Assembly: GCF_033118175.1 (NCBI RefSeq)
Contig: NC_083701.1
Span: 50,667,001-50,731,000, forward strand
Length of the DNA stretch: 64,000 bases
Direction: 5' to 3'
Source of the DNA: Dama dama
Lineage: Eukaryota > Chordata > Mammalia > Artiodactyla > Cervidae
Positions within the stretch are counted from its first letter, which is position 1. Every line of letters starts with the position of its first letter. The notes under the pieces were generated by a model. The model saw only the letters and a list, made by a program, of their open reading frames with translations, ran no database searches and was not told the DNA's origin. Position numbers and translations under genes: made by a program. Of the stretch, positions 1-12,298 are shown piece by piece.

Positions 1-746
1 ACCCTAAAGAAGAACTAAAGAGCCTCTTGAAAGAGGAGAGTGAAAAAGTTGACTTAAAGCTCAACATTCAGAAAACTAAGATCATGGCATCCAGTCCCAT
101 CAGTTCATGGCAAATAGATAGGGAAACAGTGGAAACAGTGACAGAGTTTATTTTTGGGGGCTCCAAAATCACTGCAGATGGTGACTGTAGCCATGAAATT
201 AAAAGACACTTGTTCCTTGGAAGGAAAGTTATGACCAACCTAGACAGCATATTAAAAAGCAGAGATGTTACTTTGCCAACAAAGGTCCATCTAGTCAAGG
301 CTATGGTTTTTCCAGTAGTCATGTATGGATGTGAGAGTTGGACTTTAAAGAAAGCTTAGCAACAAAGAATTGATGCTTTTGAACTGTGGTGTTGGAGAAG
401 ACTTTTGAGAGTCCCTTGAACTGCCAGGAGATTCAACCAGTCCATCCTAAAGGAGATCAGTGATGGATGGTCATTGGAAGGACTGATGCTGAAGCTGAAA
501 CTCCAATACTTTGGCCACCTGAAGTGAAGAACTGACTCCTTGGAAAAGACCCTGATGCTGGGAAAGATTGAAAGCGGGAAGAGAAGGGGACGACAGAGGA
601 TGAGATGGTTAGATGGCATCACCAACTCAATGGACATGAGTTTGAGTAAACTCTCGTTAGTTGGTGATGGACAGGGAAGCCTGGCGTCCACGGGGTTGCA
701 AAGAGTCAGACACAACTGAGCAACTGAACTGAACTGAACTGACTGA
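1..746 (+). mobile_element. BovB LINE, 3' part, truncated by the window edge
   Basis: BovB is the RTE-clade LINE that is abundant in ruminants. The element reads into its terminal repeat of ACTGAACTGA-like units ending near 746. A frame at 27-359 keeps the region after the reverse transcriptase (KTKIMASSP, SQ/SKITADGDCSHEIKR, LGRKVMTNLDS, VMYGCESWTLKKA) before a TAG stop at 357-359. The downstream part continues as ELWCWRRLL... with further breaks. Not functional. Confidence 0.9.
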
Positions 747-2288
747 AGCAGTTCATCATGATAGGTTTTGACCTTTTAGAAATAGGAAGGTCTGTACACC
801 ATAACAAATGTCAAGCCCTGATTCATTATGAAAGGTTTGATAATTGAAACATGGCAATATTAAGTTCTCTTCTGTTCTTGTGTAAGACTACCAAATTAAT
901 TGCAATTTTATAACAAATTAGTCATTTCAAAGAGCTTCATTAATGCTATTAAAGCCTGCAATGCCTTTCACAATATTAATTCTTGAGAAAACTTGAATTT
1001 TACATTTGACATAAAAGTAATTCATTATCTGAATTAACCACTAAGTAGGTGAGACTATTCCTATGGGGGCAGGGTAATGCTCGAGTCCTCTCTCAACTTC
1101 TGTATGCTGTTATAATTTCCTTATTCCTTTTAGCTTTCTAATTTCTGAAAACTAAAAATAGATATTAAGACATATCTCAAAAATAATAATGTCCTGTGGA
1201 AAAAGAAAAAAATAAACTCAAATAAATAAAAATATACCCAAATATCCTGATTTTAAATAGAAAAGAAATGAGAAGTAATAACCTCAAAGTTTCTATGAGG
1301 TTCTGATCAAACCCAACATAATCACTCTGTACCATAAATTTATTTTAAAATGTAAGACACATTTTGTTTGTTTAATTTTCTTATTTGTATGATTGCACTC
1401 ATGTATATTTCAGTATGTTTAGTCTTTGACTGTATACACTGATTTTTCCTACCTTGTTGCTTTTATGTGTTCATATATATTTGAATACTCTGAAGTATTT
1501 TATTTACAGGGTTAACAGCATTGACTCGATCAAAACTATGAAACTCTTCACTTTTTAAAGCCTACTTAATTAACACTTGTTTTTCATTTTGACTTAAGAA
1601 TTTATATACACTTCCAAAATTTTATAGCTGAATGATCACACTTCATTTAGTTTTGATAATTATAGTGGTGCTTCTACATTATTTGTTTTTTGCCTTTTGA
1701 CTTTACGTTGTTAAATAAATGGTAGTTAGCTTTGGTGCTAAATTAGATTCTCCCACCTGAGTTTAAGATAATTATTTTCATTTGAAAATTTAGCTCCTTT
1801 TCATACATTCTTATTCAATGATTATTTAGAAATCATTTCTTAAATAAAGTTTCATTTGAAAAAGCAAAATGTGTGCTTCTGTCTTGAAAAAAATTAATAT
1901 AAATATGTATCTCTTGTGGCAGATAATTTGGATTATTTTTAAAATTTTTCTTAGGGTTATATATGTGGAGTGAAATAAGGGTCTCTGCTATTGTTACACT
2001 CTTATTATTATTATTATTACCACGGAAAATTTGAGGAAAAAAATTAGGAGAGACCTTTTTTAAAAGTTAAAAGTAAATTTCAATTTCCATTTTCTCAATT
2101 GCAACTATTAGTTATTTATATTTCCCCTTTATTTGGTTGTTTTTGGCAAACTGAAAGTTCTTAAAATGTATCCACACTTGAAAGCAGAATTAGTTGAATC
2201 CAAGAAAATTTATTTATATTTAACATATGAATGAAATTATATGTTGGTTAGCAGTAAGAGAAATAAAAGGAAAAAATTCTATGTGGTT

Positions 2289-2494
2289 GTGTTAGTCACT
2301 CAAGTTGTGTCCAACTTTTATAACCCCATAGGCAGTAGCCTGCCAGGCTCCTCTGTCCATGGCATTCTCCAGGCAAGAATACTGGAGTGAGTTGCCATTC
2401 CCTTCTCCAGGGGGTCTTACCAACCCAGGAAATGAACCCAGGTCTTCTGCAGTGTAGAAGGATTCTTTACCATCTGAGCTGTCAGGGAAGCCTA
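2289..2494 (-). mobile_element. Bov-tA SINE (tRNA-Glu-derived)
   Basis: Reverse complement of the ruminant SINE GGCTTCCCTGGTGGCTCAG... with recognisable A-box/B-box-derived sequence. It is flanked by a 12-bp target duplication with one mismatch, TTC(T/C)ATGTGGTT at 2277-2288 and 2495-2506. Confidence 0.9.
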
Positions 2495-3402
2495 TTCCAT
2501 GTGGTTACTTTGACAGTATTAACTACAAATTAGATCCACTGGGTCATTTGGTTACATGCTTTGATTGTAATTGTGTACCTCCAAACACAGGATTTATAAA
2601 CTACAGCATATATAGAGTCATAATATAACTGTATTCAGAAGTCGATTTATGAGTATATTGAACATTTGAAACTCAAACACAAAGGTTGTTTTTCCTGACA
2701 AGCAATGTTTCTTTGTCTGAATTATTCCTCATGAGTGCTATTCTTAAGAAATGAAAAGTTGACTCTTATGTACTCAGACAAACAAAAATATTCCTGACCT
2801 AACAACCTCAGCATTTGCTTCAGCTTTGTTGAAGACAAATTCTTGTTGGTAACTAACAGAACTATATTTGTGTGATCCATTAGATTCCAAGAGGGGTTCC
2901 TGGTACTGCCATATAATTTTAGGGAGTTATCCATACCGCCCTTTATCTAGAAGTCAAATATTCCTTAAATAGTCAACAAATTAAAAAAAAAAAATTAAAA
3001 AAAAGACAGAAAGACCTTTTAGAAAGAAAAGGGAGACCCATAAGATGTTGCTGTTAGGAATTTAGTGAGCATGTTGAATTGATTTTATGACTCAGTTCCT
3101 CTCTTTCTCACTCTTATTTCCACTTCCTTTTCATTGGTAATGAAACAAATAAATAAATTTGTGGATGCTGGAGGGTTATAATATGAAGCTTTAGATTTCC
3201 ACGGGCACAAGGGAGAGAGCAGGAAACGCCTCCACACTGGAGACTTTACAACTTCTGGGCAGAAAAGTTATAAAATGTTGTTAGAAAAGAATGCTAGGGA
3301 CTCTGAACAAAGCTACATTTATAAAGCATGTTAAATAAAAGTATTGTTGTCTTTGCAGTGTTTAAAACCTGTATCTATAATAAGAAAATATGAAACTATA
3401 GG

Positions 3403-4225
3403 TTCAGTTCAGTTGGTTAGTTATGTCTGAATCTGCGACCCCATGGACTGCAGCATTCCAGACTTCCCTGTCCATCACCAACTCCCAGAGCGTCCTCAAA
3501 CTCATGTCCATCAAGTTGGTTATGCCATCCAACTATCTCATCCTCTGTCGTCCCTTTCTCCTCCTGCCTTCAATCTTTCCCAGCATCAGGGTCTTTTCTA
3601 GTAAGTCAGTTTGTTGCATGATGTGGCCAAAGCATCAGAGCTTCAGCTTCAGCATCGGTCCTTCCAACGAATATTCAGGACTGATTTTCTTTGGGATGGA
3701 CTGGTTTGATCTTCTTGCAGTCCAAGGGACTCTCAAGAGTCTTCTCTAGCACCACAGTGCAAAAGCATCCATTCTAGGGCGCTAAGCTTTCTTTATAGTC
3801 CAAGTCTCACACCCATATATGACTACTGGAAAAACCATAGTTTTAGTAGATAGACCTTTGTCAGCAATGTAATTAGTATCTGTGCTTTTTAATATGCTGC
3901 CTAGGTTGGTCATAGCTTTTCTTCCAAGGAGCAAGCATCTTTTAATTTCATGGCTACAGTCACCATCTGCAGTGATTTGGGAGACCAAGAAAACAAAGGC
4001 TGCCACTGTTTCCATTGTTTCCTCGTCTATTGGCCATGAAGTGATGGGACCAGATGCCATAATCTTAGTTTTTGAATGCTGTGTTTTAAGCCAGCTTTTT
4101 CACTCTCCTCTTTCACTTTCATAAAGAGTCTGTGTAGTTCCTCTTCACTTTCTGCCATAAGGATGATGTCATCTGAATATCTGAAGTTATTGATATTTCT
4201 CCCAACTATCTTGATATAATAATGC
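3403..4225 (-). mobile_element. BovB LINE, 3' part, antisense
   Basis: Starts with the reverse complement of the BovB terminal repeat (GGTTCAGTTCAGTTGG). On the - strand it codes damaged fragments of the post-RT region (LLLGRKAMTNLGSILKS; VVIYGCETWTIKKA). On its 5' side a frame at 4027-4239 has FRYSDDIILMAESEEELHRL, where the catalytic YADD appears as YSDD. It is 5' truncated near 4225. Confidence 0.88.
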
Positions 4226-6204
4226 AATTTGAGTACCAAAACCAGATACTGGGGAAAGAGAGGGAAGAAGGTGAAGACAGACAGACTGACTTTCTAGAAC
4301 CTGACTGACCTGTCTATTAATAGAACTTAAAATTTAAGATTTTAATAGAAGATTATAAAAAGAGATTAGTTACTGCTGAAAATTTAATTGTTAATGTTAA
4401 AGTTCCAGTGGAAGATAAGCTATAATATAGAGGGAATATAGATAAATTTCAGAAGAAAAACATGTAAAAGAATTGCAATGCAATTTGGAGCCTGAATATG
4501 TACATAATAGGCACTTAAGATGGAAACAAAAAAATAAAATATACAGGGAATAATTAAATAAACCAAAACTCAAGAACATTTCCTTGGATTGAAGAATACC
4601 TTGAATCCAAAGATTAAAAAATCTCATTATTTTATTTGAAAAATTAGATTTTGAAATATAGTAATTTTTTCTAATTTACTTTGTTAACATAAACATAATC
4701 TAAAACCTTGTAGGGATAATTTGATAAAAAAGTTATACATCAGCTTTTAGTTACAAATTTTAGAAAACATTATAAATAGGTAATCAAGTTAAATCCTACA
4801 ATTTAACACAAGAAACATATATCATACAACTTAATGTAGTAGTAATAAACTTTCCATCATGTACCATCTAAATATCATCTCTTAGGTGACATGAACATAT
4901 TGAATACCATTTTGGGGGAACATTGGTGCTGTGGCAAGATCACCAGATTAGAAGTTTAGTGACATAGTTTTTACTCTTATGATAGGTCATAAGTAAGGCA
5001 GTTTTGGCAAAATACAAGTAACTTTCAGAAATATTTCTCAACTTTTTCTATTTGTTATCATTTGCGGAAGGAGCCCCCAGACTCAACTTCATAAAACTAA
5101 GTACTGTGGAATGAGATTTGTCAGTTAGAGTTGGTCTTTGTAGGTCAGCAAACCATTATCATATCCAAGGTTTTATCAACTCTAAGAACTAATTTTCTCA
5201 CCGTTGGGAGTAATAGCTACCACACTGAAAATGCATACCTTAAAAAAGAATGGCAATATGCATTGTTGACCAATCCTCAGTTTAATTACTGTACACCTTT
5301 TGGGAAATAATCTGACAATACACCTACATTTGAGCATCCAAATTCAATGTATTAAATGTATGAAACCTTTCTTACTGAAATACAGGTAGCAAAGAGAAAT
5401 GTGAGATAATACGTAAAAGTTTTTTCTTTTTTTTTCAGGATCACTTTTAGTGGCAAAAATCTTTGTTTATATAGGAATGTTAATTGTTAATATAGGAATG
5501 GTAAGGCAAGTTGTGATAGTGTAACTGGATGAAATATTACCCAGTTCTCAAAAGCAAGAATTTATATCTATTGATGTAAAGACATGTCTATAATGCTTTG
5601 ATAAGATAAAGAAAATTAGAGGACAATGAGAAGCTACACCTTCAGAAATTGGGAATGAGGTAGGGACCTTTGGGAAGGTATCAGTTTTGTTTTGTATATT
5701 TTTGCCTTGTTAAATCAGTTTCTAAAAGCATTTAGCTCCATTTCAGCATTTTTAAAGTATCAAAAATTAAATAAGTTAGAAGGTGTGGATAAGTAGAATG
5801 TACAAAGAAGCAAGTATATTTTGTATTAATCATGTTATTAGAAAACCAGGTGTTTGGTGCCCTTGAGAAAGTTCAAAACAACCACCAACCCACAAATTCT
5901 CAATTTTAAATTGTCTGCCATAAAAAAGCATTGTTTTTAAAATAAGAGCAAAAACTTTATAACATGAGTTTGAGTGTTACTTAGTGTCTACTGAGCTTGA
6001 AATGTTAAAATTATCCATGTGGAATCTTATCTCTCTTACTGTGGCATTTGTAAAATCAATTAATGATATATGCGGTTTTTCTTGGGAAACATGTAATGAC
6101 GATTTAGGGAGTGTAATCGCTCATTTTCTTCATAGATATAAATGCATGCTCAGAATTGTTTATTATTTACACATTTTCATTTTAATTGTAAATATATTTT
6201 GCAG

Positions 6205-6361
6205 ATTTATGATGGAAAAGATAAAACAACTCATCTCCTAGGTGCTTTTACTGGTGCGTCTATGCGAGGACTGACACTTAGTAGTACTTCAAACCAGCTC
6301 TGGCTAGAATTTAATTCTGATTCTGAAGGGACGGATGAAGGCTTTCAACTTGTCTATACCA
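6205..6361 (+). CDS. CSMD3: CSMD3 internal exon, C-terminal half of a CUB domain
   Basis: Internal exon of a CUB and sushi multiple domains protein, a very large single-pass neuronal membrane protein with alternating CUB and sushi modules outside the cell. The 157-nt exon reads from IYDGKD to FQLVYTS and carries typical second-half CUB features: a YDG turn, a hydrophobic LWLEFNSD strand, and a GFQLVY final strand. It is bounded by a TTTTGCAG acceptor and a GTAAGT donor. It starts at a codon boundary and leaves one base (A), which joins GT of the next exon to make Ser. The N-terminal half of this CUB, with its first cysteines, is not seen in 1-6204 and must lie upstream of the window. Assignment to CSMD3 over CSMD1/CSMD2 rests on recalled residue identity here and in the following exons; family membership is nearly certain, the paralogue very likely. 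Confidence 0.92.
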
Positions 6362-6479
6362 GTAAGTATTTTGGGAGGAAAAAATGGCCAAACACTGATG
6401 CTAAATATTTATTAGTAATTGCAATCAATACACCACATGAAATAATATTCAACATTTGATTGGCAATTTGAAGTTTACA

Positions 6480-6605
6480 ACTCCCTTCCATGTATATAAT
6501 TTTATTTGACCCTAACAACTTCAAAAATTACAGGTATTCTAGCTATTGCTATTTTATGGTTGAAACAATAGGTTCAGAAAGTTTAAGTAATATGTGACTT
6601 TGAAC
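6480..6605 (-). mobile_element. MIR SINE fragment
   Basis: Diverged copy of the MIR core read antisense: a T-rich 'ttacaggt...tgaaacaataggttcagaaagtttaagtaat' pattern matching the 'gaaactgaggcccagagaggttaagt' block of MIR. Old, mammal-wide repeat. Confidence 0.55.
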
Positions 6606-9323
6606 TTATTTATTTATGTACTTTAAAATAACAGTATTCTTCCCATGGACTATTTAAGAAGTACAGTTAAACTTTTTAATAAATGGGAACCCAGTGCTTG
6701 AGCTCCTACCTGTCACTGCAAAACATACACAATACATCTGTATTAGTTATAGTTAGTCAACCCTTAATGATAACCGAATGGTTTCAGATGATTTTACACT
6801 GAAGAATAGCTAAGATTTTAGTTTGTTTTGCTTTTTTGTTAAATTGTCTTGTTAAAAATAAATTTATATAGAACTATTGTGTTATACTCAAATCAACTTT
6901 CTGACACTTAAACAGGTAGAAGCTCATAGACTGAGAATCTTTGAAAACCATAAGTGGGTTACATCAATTGTTATATGAACAAAATGAATTTATTTTACCA
7001 GTATCATAATAAGGAGTAGACTAATTACATCAATGAGAATTAAATTGTATTCTTTACTGTCAGAAATATTTGAAAAAATCAAATGAGTTATATAAATTTT
7101 CTCAAGAAGTCAGGTGAATGAAAAGTCTTACAGAAATTGGAAAGTTGAAAAGGTTACAGCAGTAAAGATATTCACATGGGATTCTAAAGGTAATTGGAAT
7201 CAAATTATTGTTTGTGAAAATACAGTCAAGAGACATAATACTGAGATATGATTCTTTCTCCTTGTTTATTTCAAGTTTTTTTTTCTACCTGTGCTAAAAT
7301 TGTTACATCATTAACACAAGTTAAATTAACAAAATGATGTTTAATACATAGTTTTGAACCCTGAGAACTGTTGTATATACCGTGATTTCCTGTGAAGTGC
7401 TCCCGAAGACAAATGAAAATCCAACCAAATTGTGTTTACAGATATTACTGTGTAATGGACTAAAAGTAACAGTGCTGTGGATTATTGCTCAAATATGATT
7501 GCTGCAATGTGCTCAGAAGGGCAAATGTTTCTTAATCTGCTTTCGTCTTTCCCTTTTTTTTTTTTTTTCTGACAGGGCTGGTGACATTTTTCGTTATGGC
7601 TCAGTGTTTACATGATGGTCTTTCTTTGTTCTGCATCATTTTATATTTCTCTTTGTCTAAAATGTCAATGGGGTTAATAAAGGAAACCTAAATTTCTTTT
7701 TCTGGTATTTAAATTCTATGTAACATGAGATTATTGATGCAAAGATACTGGGCTTTGTAGCCATACCTGAATTTGAAGTTGTATAGGATGCTCAGGAGTC
7801 TGGATAATAAGTAAAATCATTGACGTCTTTGTCATTGCTGTGAACTACTGCTTGTGCTTGTCAAAGAAAAAGAAAGAAAGAAATGCTTAAGAAGAAAAGA
7901 CTTGAAGTCATTTTTTTTTTCTTAATGAGTCTGGCTGTTCATTAATGTGAATCATTATGAAGATAGAAAGCTGTAGCATTGGGAAAAGAGTATAAAAGCA
8001 ATTATATTTTTTTTAAAAGGGCAGACATACATCTATAAATATTTTTCAGTCTCAGAACTGAAACTAAAATGTTTCAGTCTCAAATCTGGAATTAAATGTT
8101 TATGGTCTACTTCAAAGGTGTCTCTGAATATCACCAGGTCAGTAAATGCTTCTAAGATTTTCTGATCCAATGGATATGCGCTGAGCTCCTTTGTTGAGAA
8201 AGGCCCTGGAAGTAGTGGCATGTCAGCTATTAACTGTATTTGTTCTTAAGTGTCACTTCTGAGTTTTACAATGGCAGGCTTTCTATCAGCACATCTCTGC
8301 AATGATTTTAATAGTTAACCTTACATTTCCTATCTTTGAAGGAAGTTACTTCTCATTCTCCAAGTATACTTTGGTTTCCAGCCTTAGAATCCTGTACCCA
8401 GGCTTCTTTTTTCTTTCAGTATTCCCCATCCATCTGTGGCATCAACTGAACTATTCAACTTCAAGGCCATTTCAAACATCTCCCTACTAGGCCTACCCTG
8501 ACTCCTTCAGCCACAGTTAGTCTACTTTTTAACACTTCTTTTGCAGTAGTCTATATCCACAGCTATATAGCTCTTATCACATGGTATTGAGGTTATGTTT
8601 TTTGTTTGTTTTGGTTTTCTTGCAAGCATATTATGCATAATTCTTCATGAGACCATTTCACTTCATAATTCCTTTAGTCAGTTTTAGATCAATTACAACT
8701 TTTCATATATATTGGTACATTAACATGTATTCTGAATACTGATTTTATAAAATATTTTTTGTGATATAGAAGATTCTACTAGGCCACATGTTTTATATTC
8801 CTTAAATTCTTAGATGCAGTAATTAATTTCTGAACACAAGAGAATTTGCTAAAGTGTGCAGACATGGGGGAAAAATGGAAAAGAACACATTTTGTGTCTG
8901 TATCCCTGTATCCAGTTATTTCTAATCCCACCTCTGCCATTCTGTGGTATGTTCCCCTTAAAATTATTCCACATTTGTTTCTGGAATATCTGAGAGAACA
9001 CTATGAGATGCAGAGGAGTTCTAGTATTCATTTTCAGAGGATTTAGAGGCAGGAGAGAGGAAATTTGGCTAGGGCAGATCAGGTTAGGATTCATGAATGA
9101 GGTAGTATTAAAGATTGTGTTGGTGGCTCACAGAAAGAAATGGTGGACTGTATTCCAGGCAAAGAACAGGATAAAGAAAGGCACAGAGATTAGAAAGGGC
9201 ATGCTAAATAAGCACATTCAAGGCAAATAGAGTAAATAACTTAACTCAGATTAATCCCACTTGCCTAGCTTCTCATGATTCTAGGTTTAGCATAAACAGG
9301 CCTTTTGTGATCATCCTTATCTA

Positions 9324-9522
9324 ATGAAGTCACTCAGCTGTGTCTGACTCTTTGTGACCCCATAGACTGTAGCCCACCAAGCTCCTTTGTCCATGGAATT
9401 CTCCAGGCAAGAATACTGGAGCGAATTGCCATTTCCTTCTCCAGGGGATCTTCCCAACCAAGGGATCAAACCAGGGTCTCCTGCATTGCAGGCAGATGCT
9501 TTACCCTCTGAGCCATCTGCTC
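9324..9522 (-). mobile_element. Bov-tA SINE
   Basis: Antisense copy running from the AGTCACTCAGCTGTGTCTGA end through CTCCAGGCAAGAATACTGGA to the tRNA-like end (TTTACCCTCTGAGCCA). No clean target duplication seen. Confidence 0.9.
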
Positions 9523-9712
9523 TATGTAATGATAGTCACAGATAGAATTACATTTGGCTGAAATTAAAATGAAGAAATATTTTAGAACAAGCCTTTAAGA
9601 TGTGTTTTATTTCAACTGTCTTATTGGTCCATTCATTATTTAATCACTAGGAATAGCAAATGGACTAGTAGAAACAGTTGAGATACTGCTTTTAGCTTGA
9701 AGGTAAACCTAG

Positions 9713-9915
9713 GGCCTTCCCAGAGAGCTCAGTGGTAAAGAGTGTGCCTGTCAAGCAAGAGATGGAGGTTTGATCCCTGGGTTGGGAAAATCTCCTAGAA
9801 AAGGAAAAGGCAATCCACTGAAGTGTTCTTGCCTGGGAAATCCTATGGAGGAACCTAGTGGGCTATAGTCCATGGAGCCACAAAGAGTTGGACACAACTT
9901 AGCAAATAAACAGCA
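9713..9915 (+). mobile_element. Bov-tA SINE
   Basis: Sense copy beginning near GGCCTTCCCAGAGAGCTCAG, with a B-box-like GGTTTGATCCC and the GAGTTGGACACAACTTAGCA tail. Diverged. Confidence 0.88.
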
Positions 9916-11514
9916 GCAGTAATAGTAAACTTAACCATGGCTTAAACAGCCAGGATTTATGTTAATTATATATGACCTGTGAAGAGAAAAAAGGTAAGCA
10001 GGTCCTAATTCAGTTGTTAAACCTAGGTTACAAGGGGCTTCTTTTTGTTATGGCATTCCTAGTATGTTCACTTCTTGTTCTCATGATTGTTGTGACATAG
10101 TCACAAGATGGCTACTTTAACACTGGACATATTCAAGGCAAAAAGAAGGAGGTAGTATTTACCATATAGGTTCCTTTCATCAGGAATACAAAAATCTTGT
10201 GTCAGACATTCTGTTATCCCTCTTTGTCCGAAATAGGGCTATATGGATAAATTTCCCAGCAAGGGAAGCTGGAAAAATGAAGTATTTGTCAGACTAAATT
10301 ATTGGATTATTATTTGACTATCATGATACACTGCCTGATACGCTTCAGTTATTGCTGGAGGCAAAATCAAGATTTTGTTCATGAGGGAGAAGAAAAGATA
10401 TACCGAGAAGACAGTGTACAGTGTCTCCTATGATGCACAGCTATAACAGATATTCCAAAAAAATAAGTTAAAAGATATTGTATTAATAGATGCCTCTATG
10501 ATTAGTGGTGTCATGAAAGTACAGAGAACCTTGAGTGCCTAGAAAGGAAAAGCATTTGGTTCACCCATTATTAATAGTTTTAGTTCTACTCTACTAAGAA
10601 GACCATGCGCTTCTCTGTCTTTCCTTCACCAAAAAATATAAAATACCTGGTATGAAAATGCTACACCACATTTGAGGGAAGAAAATGTCCCATTCCTTTA
10701 CTTTTATGAAGCAAATTAAATCTCTTCAGTCTTCATCCTTGAGAGTTGTCAAGAAAAATCTTATTTAGTTTTTTGTACAGATATCCTTCTTCTCCAAAAT
10801 TAGTTTCTTAGTCAACTCTAGTTTGATTTAGAGAAATGAAGTGTGGACGGCCACATGGGTTGGATATAAAACATCTGTGACAAACTTGGTCAGACCTTGA
10901 CTAACCTTAGGGCATCCGATTACACTTCCATCCCTCCAGCCTCTCAGAATTAACTCCCTCCTTGGGTTAGACCACTCTTCCATTCTTTTCAAAAGTGACT
11001 AATAATTATGCTTGCCCTTGAGAAATCTGAAACTTATTCCAACCTAAGTTCTAGATGAGACATATTTTCAGGTGCTTTATACAACACAAATTAATTAAAT
11101 CTGTAGTTGTGTTTTCCTGGACAGTGTAGGGGAGTACAGTGAGAGAAAATTACCATTGCCTTCTTCTAAAGTGAGAAGAGCATATCAGAGATTAGGATCT
11201 CAATACAATATCCTCCATAATACATCACTCTGCTCTGGATAATTCAATAATAGAAGTTAATAGAACTTAATATGTTACTCTAGCCAGATCCCCTCAGCCC
11301 CTCAATACACAGTCAAGAATGCATTCCTTAATCTGATATCTTTTACTGTATTTCTCTCTGAAGGCTGAGTTGTAGACATGTCACTCATGTCACTCCTTTT
11401 TTGGTCCATAAATCTTGTCTTCTCTTTTATTCCTCTATTGGAATTAACTTATCAACATAGAAGTTATTCATTGAATCATAGGCTTAAATTTTTTCTTTCT
11501 CCGTTGGAATTGTT

Positions 11515-11950
11515 TATGCTCTGAGGATGAAGAGAACAGTAAAGACAAAGTTCCTGCTCACGTGAAGCCAGTGTTTTAGTGAGACAAGACAGAAAACAAA
11601 ATTGTGAACAAAAGATAAAAGAACTGCTTGTAGAAATAATTGGTAATAGGGTGATAGGATACATACTATGGAAGATGAGTCTACTATATCCAGTTTATTC
11701 AAGGACTGTGTCTCAGGAGGTATCACCTGATTTGATATCTGAATTATAATAAGAGATCTGAGAATAGCAGATTGTAGGCAGATAGATGAGCAAATACAAG
11801 GCCTGAAGAGAAGACTTCAGCTTGAGTTGTTTGACTGAAGGTAGATAAGAAGGAGAATTGTACAAAATGAGAGGTAAAGTTTGAAGCTAGACAGGGGCGA
11901 GGTGGACTATAGTAAGGGACTTAGATTTTATTTAAAAGGCACACAGAGAT
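11515..11950 (+). mobile_element. L2 LINE 3' fragment (tentative)
   Basis: The block 'aaagacaaagttcctgctcacgtg...agtgagacaagacagaaaac' and the end 'agtaagggacttagattttattt' match recognisable L2 phrases (kept here in pieces). Heavily diverged. A - strand open frame at 11514-11726 over it is not a gene. Confidence 0.5.
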
Positions 11951-11999
11951 ATTTAACATTATTTAAACATTAAATATCAGTTAAAAATAATAGTTAACA

Positions 12000-12200
12000 T
12001 TTATTTACTACTGATTAGATATAGATATAACTCTATGAGGGAAGTACTATTATCCCCAGTGAGAAGAGGAGGAAAAGCAAAGCACAGAAAAGTTGTTAAT
12101 TGCCCAAGGTGACATACCTCATAAGTGCACATATGGAAATTTAGTTGAGGAGCTCTCCCTATAGAATTCCTAAACTTAATCACTATACTATATTATCTCC
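12000..12200 (-). mobile_element. MIR SINE
   Basis: Antisense MIR with the pieces 'tactattatcccca', 'ttgcccaaggtgacat' and a 3' block ending in 'taatcactatactat'. It lies about 90 bp upstream of the L1 insertion site. Confidence 0.65.
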
Positions 12201-12298
12201 ATGGAAGTTTTAAATGTTTTATATTTAAAATTCCATTTATTTACATTTTCTGTTGTTGAACTACATGTAAAAATATAATATTTTTTTAAATGTTAATG

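Larger units (their letters stand above)
1..6204 (+). other. CSMD3: CSMD3 intron (partial), upstream of the CUB-end exon
   Basis: Intronic, 5' end outside the window. It contains a BovB tail (1-746), an antisense BovB (3403-4225) and one antisense Bov-tA SINE (2289-2494). The remaining stretches, about 747-2276, 2507-3402 and 4226-6204, are AT-rich sequence in which I see no exon or assignable repeat, apart from a short (TTA)n near 2002-2019. Confidence 0.85.

Noticed and set aside
9713..9915. tRNA-like promoter boxes (here and in the other sense SINEs), considered as tRNA genes
   Set aside because: They are SINE heads derived from a tRNA; they lack a complete cloverleaf and extend into SINE body sequence.
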